A stretch of 38,553 nt of DNA from Alphaproteobacteria bacterium (GTDB lineage: Bacteria; Pseudomonadota; Alphaproteobacteria; Rhizobiales; Hyphomicrobiaceae), in NCBI GenBank assembly GCA_019137195.1, contig JAGVSR010000151.1:1-38553 (forward strand). Reading direction: 5' to 3'. Of this stretch, positions 14,611 through 22,388 are shown piece by piece (position 1 is the stretch's first letter; every line of letters starts with the position of its first letter). A program made the translations under genes and the position numbers. Under the pieces are notes generated by a model. It saw only the letters and a list, made by a program, of their open reading frames with translations, was not told the DNA's origin and searched no databases.

Positions 14611-15440
14611 TATTCCGTGTGCTCGGCGGACTTGCGCCAGAGCTTGACTGCCGAGACGGCTAGAATGAGTGCCAGGACGACTTTGAGCAGAGCAATGGGA
14701 GCAGACGCCGACGCATAGGCGCCGATGGCTGCCCCCAGGATCGATCCAAATCCCATCGGGGCCACGAGATGAAGGAGCACATCGCTGGATCGGTAATGGC
14801 CGCTCAGCCGATGCTTCACAACGCCGACGATGACAATCGGAAGGCTGATGAGAATGCTCAACGTGCCGGCAGTTCTGAGGTCGGCGCCGAACAGGAGAAT
14901 CAGCGAGGGGATAATGAGCTCCCCTCCGGCAACACCCAGAAGGCTGCTGACTGCGCCGACGAGCAAGCCAGCCAGCAACCCGCACGCCACCCGAGTGCCC
15001 CATTGATCGGGAAGCTCCACGGACAGGCTGGTGCTCGCGGCCGCCTCCGCGACCAGGAGGCCGGAGATGCCCATCAGCAGCACGGAAATGGTCGCCATCA
15101 GGCGGACGGGCGACAAGCGCTTAAGGAGACCTGCTCCCAGCCACGCGGCCAGCATACCTCCTGCAATCATTGCTGCGGCTTCGTCGGCAAAGGATCGAAG
15201 GTCGGTCTCGGGCAGCAAGCTGAGGCGTGTGAGACAGGCAAAGGCCAGAGTGACCAGGCTGACCAGAAGATTGAAGCGCACGGCACGGTGCGGAAGCAGC
15301 GCAAACGTCGAGATCAACACGGGCAATCGAAACTCGGCACCGCCGAGACCGATGAGACCGCCGAGCATCCCGATCAACGCGCCGGCCAGGAACGCAATCC
15401 ATGGACGGCGAACAGGATACGACTTGGTGTGGCTAGGCAA
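14610..15440 (-). CDS. TauE/SafE-family (TSUP) sulfite/sulfonate exporter-like permease
   Basis: This 276-residue inner-membrane protein has about eight hydrophobic helices in two similar halves. Each half carries a Gly-rich turn: GALIGMLGGLIGLGGAEFRLPVL near 20-42 and GAVSSLLGVAGGELIIPSLI near 160-180. This is the hallmark of the TSUP family that moves sulfite, sulfonates or other small anions. The start is a TTG at 15440, chosen because AGGAGG at 15450-15455 lies nine bases upstream. No in-frame ATG or GTG gives the first helix. An out-of-frame ATG at 15444 opens only ATG-CTT-GCC-TAG. The gene sits inverted between the aldehyde dehydrogenase and its DUF779 partner. Substrate unknown. Confidence 0.85.
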   Translation of the reverse strand: MPSHTKSYPVRRPWIAFLAGALIGMLGGLIGLGGAEFRLPVLISTFALLPHRAVRFNLLVSLVTLAFACLTRLSLLPETDLRSFADEAAAMIAGGMLAAWLGAGLLKRLSPVRLMATISVLLMGISGLLVAEAAASTSLSVELPDQWGTRVACGLLAGLLVGAVSSLLGVAGGELIIPSLILLFGADLRTAGTLSILISLPIVIVGVVKHRLSGHYRSSDVLLHLVAPMGFGSILGAAIGAYASASAPIALLKVVLALILAVSAVKLWRKSAEHTE

Positions 15441-15513
15441 GCATAGCTACCTCCTGTCCTCTCAACGTGATCAGACCGCTCTCAACGATGCGGGTCAACG
15501 GAGAATGCCGTCA

Positions 15514-15939
15514 ATGAGCAGCAGCACCGTCCTGCCTGCAGGCGACGTCACCCGCGTTTCGGCCACGCCCGCGGCGCTCGCTATGATCGCCAAGCTCGAA
15601 GGCATGCACGGTGCCCTGCTCTTCCACCAGTCAGGCGGCTGCTGCGACGGCTCGGCGCCGATGTGCTACCCGCGCGCGGAGTTCCGCGTCGGCGCCCAGG
15701 ACGTGCTGCTCGGCATGATCGGCGGCCAGCCGTTCTACATGGGCCGGGCCCAGTTCGAGTACTGGCAGCAGACCCATCTCATCATCGATGTCGTGCCGGG
15801 CCGCGGCTCGGGCTTCTCGCTCGAAGCCCCCGAGGGCGTGCGCTTTCTTACCCGTTCACGGGTCTACACAGACGCCGAGTCCGAGGCCCTTCAACGTATG
15901 GGCCCGCCACCGACCGGCGTCGAACGGCCGGCGGTGTGA
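15514..15939 (+). CDS. DUF779 domain protein, aldehyde dehydrogenase companion
   Basis: This is a 141-residue soluble protein. The block FHQSGGCCDGSAPMC with three cysteines near 32-44, then YWQQTHLIIDVVPGRGSGFSLEAP and FLTRSR, matches the DUF779 family as I know it. These proteins are typically encoded next to acetaldehyde dehydrogenase genes; their biochemical role is not established. The start at 15514 is preferred to the ATG at 15505 because GGAG at 15500-15503 is ten bases upstream of the former and only one base from the latter. The permease gene is divergently transcribed, with 73 bases between start codons. Confidence 0.85.
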   Translation: MSSSTVLPAGDVTRVSATPAALAMIAKLEGMHGALLFHQSGGCCDGSAPMCYPRAEFRVGAQDVLLGMIGGQPFYMGRAQFEYWQQTHLIIDVVPGRGSGFSLEAPEGVRFLTRSRVYTDAESEALQRMGPPPTGVERPAV

Positions 15940-15960
15940 GCCGGGGCGGTTCGCGCCGCG

Positions 15961-16227
15961 ATGCGCCCCGGGCTGCCCCGTCTCTCGCCGTCGGATACCG
16001 TGCTGAACAACAGGATTTTCACGAACGTGGGCAGTGACGGTGCGTTCAAGGCGGGGGCGTTCGTGTTGGGGCTTGCGGCGATCGACGCCGGCGATCGCAT
16101 CATCTACAGCAGCACGTCGGGAGCGCTCTATTACGATCCCGACGGGACGGGCTCTTACGGGCAGATCCAGTTCGCAACCCTCGCCACCGGCCTTGGGCTG
16201 AGTGCGAGCGATTTCTTGATTGTTTGA
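15961..16227 (+). pseudogene. C-terminal remnant of an RTX/hemolysin-type calcium-binding protein
   Basis: From about residue 15 the frame reads NNRIFTNVGSDGAFKAGAFV, then DAGDRIIYSSTSGALYYDPD, QFATLATGLGLSASDFLIV and a stop. This is the conserved C-terminal end of many RTX proteins (YD..tG.LyYDaDG...qFA.L.....L.a.DF.v), which carry the type I secretion signal. No nonapeptide calcium repeats and no ribosome-binding site precede it, so it is a decayed 3' end rather than a working gene. It lies in the same frame as the DUF779 gene, just after its stop codon. It ends about 105 bases from rnpB. Confidence 0.75.
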
Positions 16228-16332
16228 CGGGGCGCTTCCGGCCGGTTTCCCGCAACGGAGGCGGACCCGCCAAGGAGAGTGCGCATGGCGGGCGGCTCCG
16301 GGACGCCGACGCGCCGGGCGCAGAGCAAAGTG

Positions 16333-16740
<408 letters not shown>

Positions 16741-16747
16741 AGCAGGC

Positions 16748-16777
16748 ACTTAGGAAGCCAGAGGCCCCAACGTCAAG
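16748..16777 (-). promoter_or_regulatory. Sigma70-type promoter of rnpB
   Basis: Read on the minus strand: CTTGAC (16777-16772), an 18-bp spacer, then CTAAGT (16753-16748). Seven bases separate the -10 from base 16740, the predicted RNase P RNA 5' end. This fits the alphaproteobacterial consensus CTTGAC-N17-CTATAT. The -35 abuts the bcsS terminator hairpin. Confidence 0.6.
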
Positions 16778-16803
16778 AGCCCGCGCGGCTAACGCGCGGG
16801 CTC
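16777..16803 (-). terminator. Terminator hairpin after bcsS
   Basis: GAGCCCGCGCG-GCTAA-CGCGCGGGCTC is a perfect 11-bp GC-rich stem with a 5-nt loop, 25 bases after the bcsS stop. The following bases on the minus strand are TTGACGTTG rather than a clean U-run, so efficiency is uncertain. The first bases after the stem form the rnpB -35 element. Confidence 0.65.
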
Positions 16804-16828
16804 AGGGAAAGATCCGTCCTTCCGGGGC

Positions 16829-17593
16829 TCAGAACTTGAACGTGGAGTTGATCGAGCCGTAGATCGAATCGTCGCCGAGGCGGACCTCGCCGTCGTCGTT
16901 GTCGCTCTCGGCGTAGCCGACGGCGATGGTCATCTTGCTGCCGTCGTTGGTCAGCAGCGACCAGATGGTCGGCAGGCCGGCGAGGAAGGCGCCGTAGCGG
17001 ATCTGGTCCGTCTCCTCGTTGCCGAGCACTCCCACCTCGGGACCGAGGATGAAGCCGTTGCCGAGGTTGGCACCGACGCGACCGCGGGCGAAATAGGTGT
17101 CGAAGCCGGAGCTATAGGAGCCGACGGCGTCGAAATAGATCGGCGAGCCGGCCACGGTCTCGACCTCGGCGCCACCCTTGACGCCCCACTCGCTGCCGTC
17201 GAGCGAGTTCGTGGGATCGCGAGGCGACTGGTCATAGTTCTCGTAGCCGACGCCGACGAAGGCCGTGAGCATGAGGCCGCCGGAGACCGTCTGGTAGCCG
17301 ATGCCGACATCACCGAGCCAGACGTCCGTATCTACGGAGCCGGCAATCAGCGGTGTGTCGTAGTCGTACTGGCCGTAGCCGCCGAAGATCCTGAGAAACA
17401 ATCCGTCACGGTTGATGTCGCCGTTGAGCGCGTACTCGAGGGCGGCCGTGCTGTAGCTTGCATCCTCTTTGTAAAGGCTTTCGGTGGTGATGCGGACGGC
17501 CTCGCCGGCCGAGGCGGTGCCTGCCGCTATCGTCAGGACGGCCAAGGCCGCTGCCGCACGCTTCAACGCCGTCCCACGCGTCGACAAGTTCAT
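16829..17593 (-). CDS. bcsS: BcsS-like cellulose-biosynthesis outer-membrane barrel protein
   Basis: This 254-residue exported protein has a signal peptide at 1-29 (hydrophobic core AAAALAVLTIAAGTASA). The rest consists of alternating amphipathic strands (DGLFLRIFGGYGQYDYDT, VWLGDVGIGYQTVSG, LTAFVGVGYENYDQSPRDP) and ends in Phe (NSTFKF), typical of a small outer-membrane barrel. The YGQYDYDT/GYQ/YENYDQSPRDP pattern matches the BcsS family of alphaproteobacterial cellulose-associated proteins. The ATG at 17593 is preferred over 17614 because GGGGA lies six bases upstream. No cellulose synthase genes are nearby, so a role in cellulose export is inferred only from the family. Confidence 0.7.
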   Translation of the reverse strand: MNLSTRGTALKRAAAALAVLTIAAGTASAGEAVRITTESLYKEDASYSTAALEYALNGDINRDGLFLRIFGGYGQYDYDTPLIAGSVDTDVWLGDVGIGYQTVSGGLMLTAFVGVGYENYDQSPRDPTNSLDGSEWGVKGGAEVETVAGSPIYFDAVGSYSSGFDTYFARGRVGANLGNGFILGPEVGVLGNEETDQIRYGAFLAGLPTIWSLLTNDGSKMTIAVGYAESDNDDGEVRLGDDSIYGSINSTFKF

Positions 17594-17666
17594 AGCGATT
17601 CCCCACTCCAGCATTCGATCGACGCAAGCCCTGCACCCGGCAGAGCGCGCGCATCCATTTCAATCT

Positions 17667-17696
17667 TAAGTACCATGAGCCACAAACCCGTCGCAA
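17667..17696 (-). promoter_or_regulatory. Candidate promoter of bcsS
   Basis: On the minus strand TTGCGA (17696-17691), 18 bp, TACTTA (17672-17667). It lies about 74 bases upstream of the chosen start codon in a locally AT-richer stretch. The match is moderate. Confidence 0.3.
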
Positions 17697-17851
17697 ACGT
17701 TGTCCCCGATGTCCACCGGTCCGCGCCATCCGGATGCCGAAGGGTGTGGCCGTCACGCCACGGCGGCTATCGGCCGGCGCCGGCCGGCTCTGCCCGGCCG
17801 TCCGCGCGCGGCGGCAATCGAAATCTCTTTAAGTCCAAGCCCCTGCATTAG

Positions 17852-18067
17852 CGCCTTGCGTTCGTCAGAAGGGCGCCCGTCCGTTCCCGGCGGGACGGCA
17901 ACCGTTCCCGGAGCCGGTTTGGGGTCGAAGCCGGCTCGGGCGCCGTCCGCCGTGCAGACGCGGCGGAGGAGTTCAGCAAGGCCGCCACGCTCAACCCCGA
18001 CAACAGGCAAGCCATTAGCAATCGCAACCGGCTGCGCGGGGCATTGGCTGGCGCTTCGGCCTCGTGA
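17852..18067 (+). pseudogene. Possible decayed TPR-protein C-terminus
   Basis: The stretch between bcsS and the amidase gene (17594-18167) has no convincing intact gene. In one plus-strand frame the segment EEFSKAATLNPDNRQAISNR and the following NRLRGALAGASAS before TGA at 18065-18067 resembles one tetratricopeptide repeat plus a tail. The frame is closed by TAG at 17849-17851 and the upstream part is Arg-rich and unlike a folded protein. I take it as a possible gene remnant; chance similarity is not excluded. Confidence 0.3.
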
Positions 18068-18167
18068 TGCCGCGCAGATGCGGGACCTCCATCGGCAGAG
18101 CACGGGATCGCGCGCCCGCAGAGCTGCCCACGGGCGTGCTGCACTACCTGCCGGCTGATGGGCGCGG

Positions 18168-18968
18168 CTAGGCGACCACCGGTGTAGGCAGCGCGTCGAC
18201 AAGACGCTCGAGGGTCGAGAGCGTCGAGCGGTCGAGCCGGCTGTCCACCCGCTGCGGTCTGAAGTGGAGCTGGAAGGCGCGCAGCACGAAACCTGTCGCC
18301 TCGTCGATCACGCCACTGACTTCGATTCCGTAGCCGTAGCGCCGGAGCAGGCGCTGTGCCCGCTCGACGTCTGCACCGGCCGCCCCGGCTCCAATCCCGG
18401 AATCGTCCGCATCGACCGCGGCTGGCGGGACCCAGAGGCCGACGCCTTCAGCCGCGAGCCGCGGCCAGTCGAACTTCTCGCCGGGATCGATCTTGCGCGA
18501 CGGCGCCACGTCCGAATGTGCGAGCACACGCTCAGGCGGGATGGCGTGCCGAACGACAATGTCCAGCGATAGCGCGGTCACCGCCGCCATTTGGGGGGCG
18601 GGAAAGTCGGGAAGCCCACCCGCGTGCCCAGCGTTCTGGATCTCGATGCCGATCGAGGCCGAATTTATGTCGGTCTCGCCCTGCCACGACGATACGCCGG
18701 CATGCCAAGCGCGCAGCTCCTCGGCGACCATCTGCACGATGCGCCCGTCCTCGCCGACGACGTAGTGGCACGAGACCTTGTAGTCCGGCCGCGACAAGAC
18801 CTCGAGCGAGCGCTCCATGGTCGGAAGACCGGTGTAGTGCAAGACGAGGATCGTGGGTGTCAGCCCCCGAAGCCTGGGCTCGATGTTGGGCGAGGGATAG
18901 AGGTCCGTGACTAGCCGGCTGTCTGGCGCGCCAATCATGTGGACCGGGTCCGTGTCGCCTCGAGTCAT
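18168..18968 (-). CDS. N-acetylmuramoyl-L-alanine amidase (AmiD-type, with peptidoglycan-binding domain)
   Basis: This 266-residue protein has an Amidase_2 fold at about 30-170. Zinc ligands fit His44 (LVLHYTG), His151 (VLAHSDVAP) and Asp161 in the KIDPGEKFDW block; Glu108 lies in SIGIEIQN. A C-terminal PG_binding_1-like domain spans about 195-260 (VERAQRLLRRYGYGIEVSG). It would cleave the amide between N-acetylmuramic acid and the stem peptide, in recycling or wall turnover. No signal peptide is visible, so a cytoplasmic recycling role or unusual export is possible. Its ATG overlaps the djlA-like stop (ATGA, 18965-18968), showing translational coupling. Confidence 0.9.
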   Translation of the reverse strand: MTRGDTDPVHMIGAPDSRLVTDLYPSPNIEPRLRGLTPTILVLHYTGLPTMERSLEVLSRPDYKVSCHYVVGEDGRIVQMVAEELRAWHAGVSSWQGETDINSASIGIEIQNAGHAGGLPDFPAPQMAAVTALSLDIVVRHAIPPERVLAHSDVAPSRKIDPGEKFDWPRLAAEGVGLWVPPAAVDADDSGIGAGAAGADVERAQRLLRRYGYGIEVSGVIDEATGFVLRAFQLHFRPQRVDSRLDRSTLSTLERLVDALPTPVVA

Positions 18969-19687
18969 GTGGCCTTGGCTCCGGCGGCTCTCACGACCCG
19001 AATAGCGTCATAGGCGGCGTTGATGGCCGCGAGCTTGGTGTTGGCGGCTTTGACGATGGCCGGAGGGGCGCCAGCCGCAACAAGACGGTCGGGGTGGGTC
19101 TCGGAAACGAGCTTCAGGTACTGTGACCTGACCTCAGCGTCGGAGGCGCCAGCCGAGAGCCCGAGCACCGCATAGGGGCTTTCGGGATCATGCACGAACT
19201 GGGCACGCATTTGCAGCCAGTCGCGCTCGGAAAGGCCGAACCTCTCTGCCACAACTCTCAGGAACTCGTCCTCGGCCGGGTGCAGGATGCCGTCCGAGCA
19301 GGCGATGTATATCAGGCACTCGAGCACACTCTGATGGTAGTCGGGCTCGCCTTCGAGCTGGCGGCTAATGCGCTCGGCGTAGACTTCGTAGCCGGTGGTG
19401 TCCTCCTTGGCGAGGTCGAACAAGCGGCGGACGCGGGCGAGATGATGCGCGTCGACCTCGAGAAAGCGCTCGAACGCCTCCTGCTCGACCCGGACCGCCA
19501 CGCCGTCGGCCTTGGCCATCTTGGCTGCGAGCGCGACGAAGGCCGCCGTAAAATCCGCGTCCTCGAGCGGCCGCGGCCGGCCGAGGAGACGATAGAACCC
19601 GGTCCATCTCAGAACGTGCCGCCACAGGCGGCCGAACGGACCAAGCTTGTGGTAGTCGAGAGCGGCAGCGAGGGAGTCTGTGGACAT
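18965..19687 (-). CDS. TerB-J-domain co-chaperone (DjlA-like)
   Basis: This 240-residue protein has two domains. Residues about 45-155 are a TerB/tellurite-resistance-like helical domain with paired acidic motifs KADGV and CSDGILHPAEDEFL. Residues about 170-235 are a DnaJ domain (PYAVLGLSAGASDAEVRSQY) with the essential HPD at 198-200. DjlA has the same TerB-plus-J layout with an N-terminal membrane anchor, which is not evident here. The J domain would stimulate a DnaK ATPase; the TerB part probably senses metal or envelope state (inference). It is first in a two-gene unit with the amidase, overlapping by four bases. GGAG lies just before the start. Confidence 0.85.
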   Translation of the reverse strand: MSTDSLAAALDYHKLGPFGRLWRHVLRWTGFYRLLGRPRPLEDADFTAAFVALAAKMAKADGVAVRVEQEAFERFLEVDAHHLARVRRLFDLAKEDTTGYEVYAERISRQLEGEPDYHQSVLECLIYIACSDGILHPAEDEFLRVVAERFGLSERDWLQMRAQFVHDPESPYAVLGLSAGASDAEVRSQYLKLVSETHPDRLVAAGAPPAIVKAANTKLAAINAAYDAIRVVRAAGAKAT

Positions 19688-20047
19688 GCGCTCCGCTCTA
19701 AACCCTTTTTGAGAAGCGATGAAGGCCTTCGCGGCTCCGATCCGGACAAATCTCCCGCTCTGCTATCGCTCGTAGCGCCGCGCGCACCGCCTCAGGCCTC
19801 TCAGGATTGGTGTCCGGGCCCGGCTACCGCCGGCTGATCTGCCGGGAAGGAGGAGACTCGGGCAACCACGGCTTGGACTACGGCCACCCGGCCGACGGCA
19901 CAGGCCGGGCACTATCTCGAACGCTCCTTCGCCGGTCTCAAGCCGCACACGAGGCTCGCAAGCTCGGTCACGTCGGCCCGTACCGAAAGAACTGCTTTCG
20001 CAAGGCTCACAATCTACCCGCACACCTCGCCGGGCCGCGAGACTGGC
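19688..20047. other. 360-base gap with no recognised gene
   Basis: It lies between the start of the djlA-like gene and the stop of the SDR gene, both on the minus strand. Short open frames on both strands look Arg/Pro-rich and lack ribosome-binding sites. I see no RNA gene, repeat or convincing remnant. The promoter for the djlA-like operon should lie in the first ~100 bases. Confidence 0.4.
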
Positions 20048-20800
20048 TCAGCCGCGACCGACGAGAGGCATCGTGGTGGCCATGAGCGTCATGAACTGGA
20101 CGTTGGCCGACAGCGGGAGGCGCGCCATGTAAAGAACAGCCTCGGCAACGTGGGCCACGTCGATCCGGGGCTCGACCATGACCGTCCCGTTGGCCTGGAG
20201 TATGCCGGCTGCCATGCGCTCGGTCAGCTCGGTCGCAGCGTTGCCGATGTCGATCTGAGAGCAAGCGATGTCGTCGGCGCGACCGTCGAGGGAGATCGAC
20301 TTCGTTAGGCCCGTCATCGCGTGCTTGGTCGCCGTGTAGGGCGCCGAGAACGGCCGCGGGGCGATCGCCGAGATGGAACCGTTGTTGATGATGCGGCCGC
20401 CTCTCGGCGACTGGCGCTTCATGAGGCGCATGGCCTCCTTCGCGCAGAGAAACGCTCCGTTGAGATTGACGTCGACGACGCGCTTCCAGTCCTCCCAGGC
20501 GAGTTCGTCGAGCGGAACGGCGGGGGCAGCGGTGCCGGCGTTGTTGAACAGGAGGTCTATCCGGCCGAAGGTGCGCTCGAGGTCGGCGAACACGGCGCCG
20601 ACGGCGGTGGGATCGCCGATGTCGGCCGGCGCGATGAGCATCGTGCCGCCGGCCGAGACGGCACGATGCGCGGTCTCGTCGAGCGCGGCTTTGCGCCTGC
20701 CGACCAGCACCACGTCGAACCCGTCTCCTTGCAGCGCGAGCGCGACGGCGCGGCCAATTCCGCTGCCTGCGCCGGTCACCAGCGCAACCTTTCTGGTCAT
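20048..20800 (-). CDS. SDR-family NAD(P)-dependent oxidoreductase
   Basis: This 250-residue classical short-chain dehydrogenase has the cofactor motif TGAGSGIG at 9-16, NNAG at 86-89, and the catalytic Ser142, Tyr155 and Lys159 (YTATK). Arg36-Arg37 after the second strand (VLVGRRK) favours NADPH over NADH. The ATG at 20800 begins [10 protein letters not shown], the usual SDR N-terminus; an eight-residue upstream extension is less likely. The substrate cannot be assigned, and the neighbours give no pathway clue. Confidence 0.9.
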   Translation of the reverse strand: MTRKVALVTGAGSGIGRAVALALQGDGFDVVLVGRRKAALDETAHRAVSAGGTMLIAPADIGDPTAVGAVFADLERTFGRIDLLFNNAGTAAPAVPLDELAWEDWKRVVDVNLNGAFLCAKEAMRLMKRQSPRGGRIINNGSISAIAPRPFSAPYTATKHAMTGLTKSISLDGRADDIACSQIDIGNAATELTERMAAGILQANGTVMVEPRIDVAHVAEAVLYMARLPLSANVQFMTLMATTMPLVGRG

Positions 20801-20952
20801 GATCCGTCCCATCCGATCGGGCACCGTCGCAGCCCGCTTGCCGACACGGCGCCCGCATATCTCACAGCGCCTGGCGCGTCACGGCAAATTCGCATCCCTG
20901 GGCGCGATGCTATCGAACACGACGCAATTTGACCTTCGGCAGCCGTTGAGGT

Positions 20953-21546
20953 CTAAGCCTCGATGCGTGCCGTCTCGTTCAACAGCAGGGACGCGATGCG
21001 TGCGGCCTGTGGCTCGGGCCGGGCCCAGTGACTGGCGGCGGCGCCGGGTGCCAACTCATCGCAGATGCGACGTCCGTCCGCGGTCCCCAGGTCGAGCGGG
21101 AAGTCGGGGCAGAAATGCCAGGTGCCGATGCACACCTGCCCCTCGACGGCCGGCCGCACGGCAACCGGCGTCCGCATGGCGGCAGGATAGCCGGGACACG
21201 GGGCCGTCTCGCCCAGGGCCAGAAAAAGCAACCGCCAGACCTTGCCGCCTGCGTCGACGGTCTCGATGCAGTGGACGGGCTCGTCGCACTTGCGGGCGCA
21301 GAACGTGCCGATGCGATGAAAGAGCAGGGGGCGCGCTGCCTCCGCTGCCAGCCGCTCCAGCCAGGCGAAGGTACCGGCGACGCCGGCGACGCGTATGGGA
21401 TTTCCTGGGCTGCTCGCGAGCGCCTCCGCGTCCAGGCTCTGGCGCGCAACCGCGAGCCCCGCGTCAGCGACGGCAATCATCGCCTCGCGGCACATGTCGT
21501 CGGATTCGAACGGATGGGGATGAGGCGGCGGCAGCAGCCAGGGCAT
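20953..21546 (-). CDS. Uncharacterised Cys-rich protein
   Basis: This 197-residue protein is not one I recognise. It looks real: the reading frame is long for this gap, the composition is balanced, and competing frames are Arg-rich shadows. It has eight cysteines, including CARKCDEPVHC near 83-93, and later single ones in APCPGY, VCIGTWHFC and RRICDE. Such spacing could bind metal or form disulfides. There is no signal peptide or membrane helix. A start at 21546 is supported only by a weak GGAA upstream. It is in the same direction as the SDR gene with a 152-base gap. Confidence 0.6.
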   Translation of the reverse strand: MPWLLPPPHPHPFESDDMCREAMIAVADAGLAVARQSLDAEALASSPGNPIRVAGVAGTFAWLERLAAEAARPLLFHRIGTFCARKCDEPVHCIETVDAGGKVWRLLFLALGETAPCPGYPAAMRTPVAVRPAVEGQVCIGTWHFCPDFPLDLGTADGRRICDELAPGAAASHWARPEPQAARIASLLLNETARIEA

Positions 21547-21727
21547 GGACGCAGCGTTCCGTGTGATTGAGGCGATACGGACTATTCAGCAAAGACGGCT
21601 CGGACAGCAATGAGGGGCAGCGCAAAACTGATGTCCGCCCGAACGTGTTCACTATCTGCGCCCCGGAACGACTGTATTGCCGTCGGGCGGTTGTCCCTTC
21701 CGGCATGGTTCACAATGCAGCAACAGT

Positions 21728-21776
21728 TTGCGCGCGTTGTGCGTGCGCAAGAGCCTCCGCTCCGATATTGTATAAT
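21728..21776 (+). promoter_or_regulatory. Promoter with perfect -10 and overlapping palindrome
   Basis: A consensus TATAAT lies at 21771-21776, with only a weak -35 (CAAGAG at 17 bp spacing). Covering that -35 is a palindrome, TTGCGC (21728-21733) and GCGCAA (21745-21750), extended to eight of nine pairs. A weak -35 with a palindrome over it suggests an activator or repressor site. It points at the gene starting at 21821. Confidence 0.5.
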
Positions 21777-21820
21777 TTCGACAGCGGTGCGCGATGTCCG
21801 TCGGCGGCAGGTATGGCTTG

Positions 21821-22228
21821 ATGCTGAGCTGGCTGCGAAAGCGCTTGGAGATAAAGACCGCAGCGCGGAATGCACCGCCGGCGGCGGCGGGTGTGCGCGT
21901 GGTCGCGGGGCCGAGCCAGATCGAGCTGCACGTCGAGGACAGGGCGCCCGCGGTGCTCGGCTGGGGCGACCTCGCGAGCGTGGTCATCGTCACCACGTCC
22001 GGCGGCCCTCTCGACGCGGACCTGTTCTGGCATCTCATCCCGCGCGAGCGGCACAAGGCCATGCTGCGCATTCCGATGGGGGCCGAGGGCGAGCACGATC
22101 TCCTCGTGTCGATGCAGAGCCGACTCGCCGGCTTCGACAACATGGCCGTCGTCGAGGCGATGGGATCGACCTCGGAAGCGAGCTTCGTCGTGTGGGATGC
22201 CAGCTCGATGGCGAGTCTCGGGCCCTGA
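21821..22228 (+). CDS. Small uncharacterised protein
   Basis: This 135-residue protein starts MLSWLRKRLEIKTAAR. A short amphipathic, basic N-terminus is followed by a mixed alpha/beta body (SQIELHVEDRAPAVLGWGDL, VVIVTTSGGPLDADLFWHLI) that ends in FDNMAVVEAMGSTSEASFVV. I do not recognise a named family, though the composition and the FDNMAVVEAM ending look like conserved hypothetical proteins of this bacterial order. The ATG at 21821 is preferred because the promoter at 21771 would leave only about 11 leader bases to the alternative ATG at 21794, and a GCAGG lies about ten bases upstream of 21821. Confidence 0.6.
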   Translation: MLSWLRKRLEIKTAARNAPPAAAGVRVVAGPSQIELHVEDRAPAVLGWGDLASVVIVTTSGGPLDADLFWHLIPRERHKAMLRIPMGAEGEHDLLVSMQSRLAGFDNMAVVEAMGSTSEASFVVWDASSMASLGP

Positions 22229-22243
22229 GTGGGAAACCCCTGT

Positions 22244-22258
22244 CGCCAGTCGCTGGCG
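22244..22258 (+). terminator. Short hairpin after the small hypothetical gene
   Basis: CGCCAG-TCG-CTGGCG, a 6-bp perfect stem 15 bases after the stop at 22228. No T-run follows, so it is a weak terminator candidate. Confidence 0.3.
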
Positions 22259-22287
22259 GTGCCAGCAGCTCAATGCACCTTGTGATC

Positions 22288-22362
22288 AAAAAAATGGGCC
22301 GCTCTAGGAGCGGCCCAAGTCTAGGGAGGAAACGCCCAAAGTGGGCAGAAGAAACGGCCAAG
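22288..22362 (-). ncRNA. suhB/mmgR-type small RNA, copy 1
   Basis: Read on the minus strand: a short 5' hairpin GCCC-ACTTT-GGGC (22346-22334), a conserved unpaired core containing GTTTCCTCCCTAGACTT, then a perfect GC-rich terminator stem (22316-22296) followed by ATTTTTTT. This is a complete small RNA with an intrinsic terminator, which fixes the strand. The core and the position upstream of an inositol-monophosphatase-family gene match what I know of the suhB motif, later named mmgR (alpha-r8), a trans-acting RNA in rhizobia. The 5' end is an estimate from the roughly 75-nt family length. The CCUCCC core could pair with Shine-Dalgarno sequences of target mRNAs (inference). Confidence 0.75.
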
Positions 22363-22388
22363 CCGCCACTTCCATGCGCTCAATGTGT

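Noticed and set aside
15961-16227. The RTX-like frame as an intact small gene
   Set aside because: No ribosome-binding site, and the similarity begins inside a domain, consistent with a truncated 3' end.
17700-18202. Open frames of about 150 residues on both strands between the bcsS and amidase genes
   Set aside because: Arg/Pro/Ala-rich, no ribosome-binding site, no recognisable domain; only the short TPR-like end in a different frame was kept as a weak remnant.
19688-20047. Searching this gap for a tRNA or small RNA
   Set aside because: No cloverleaf, T-loop GGTTCGA-type motif or terminator with a U-run was visible.
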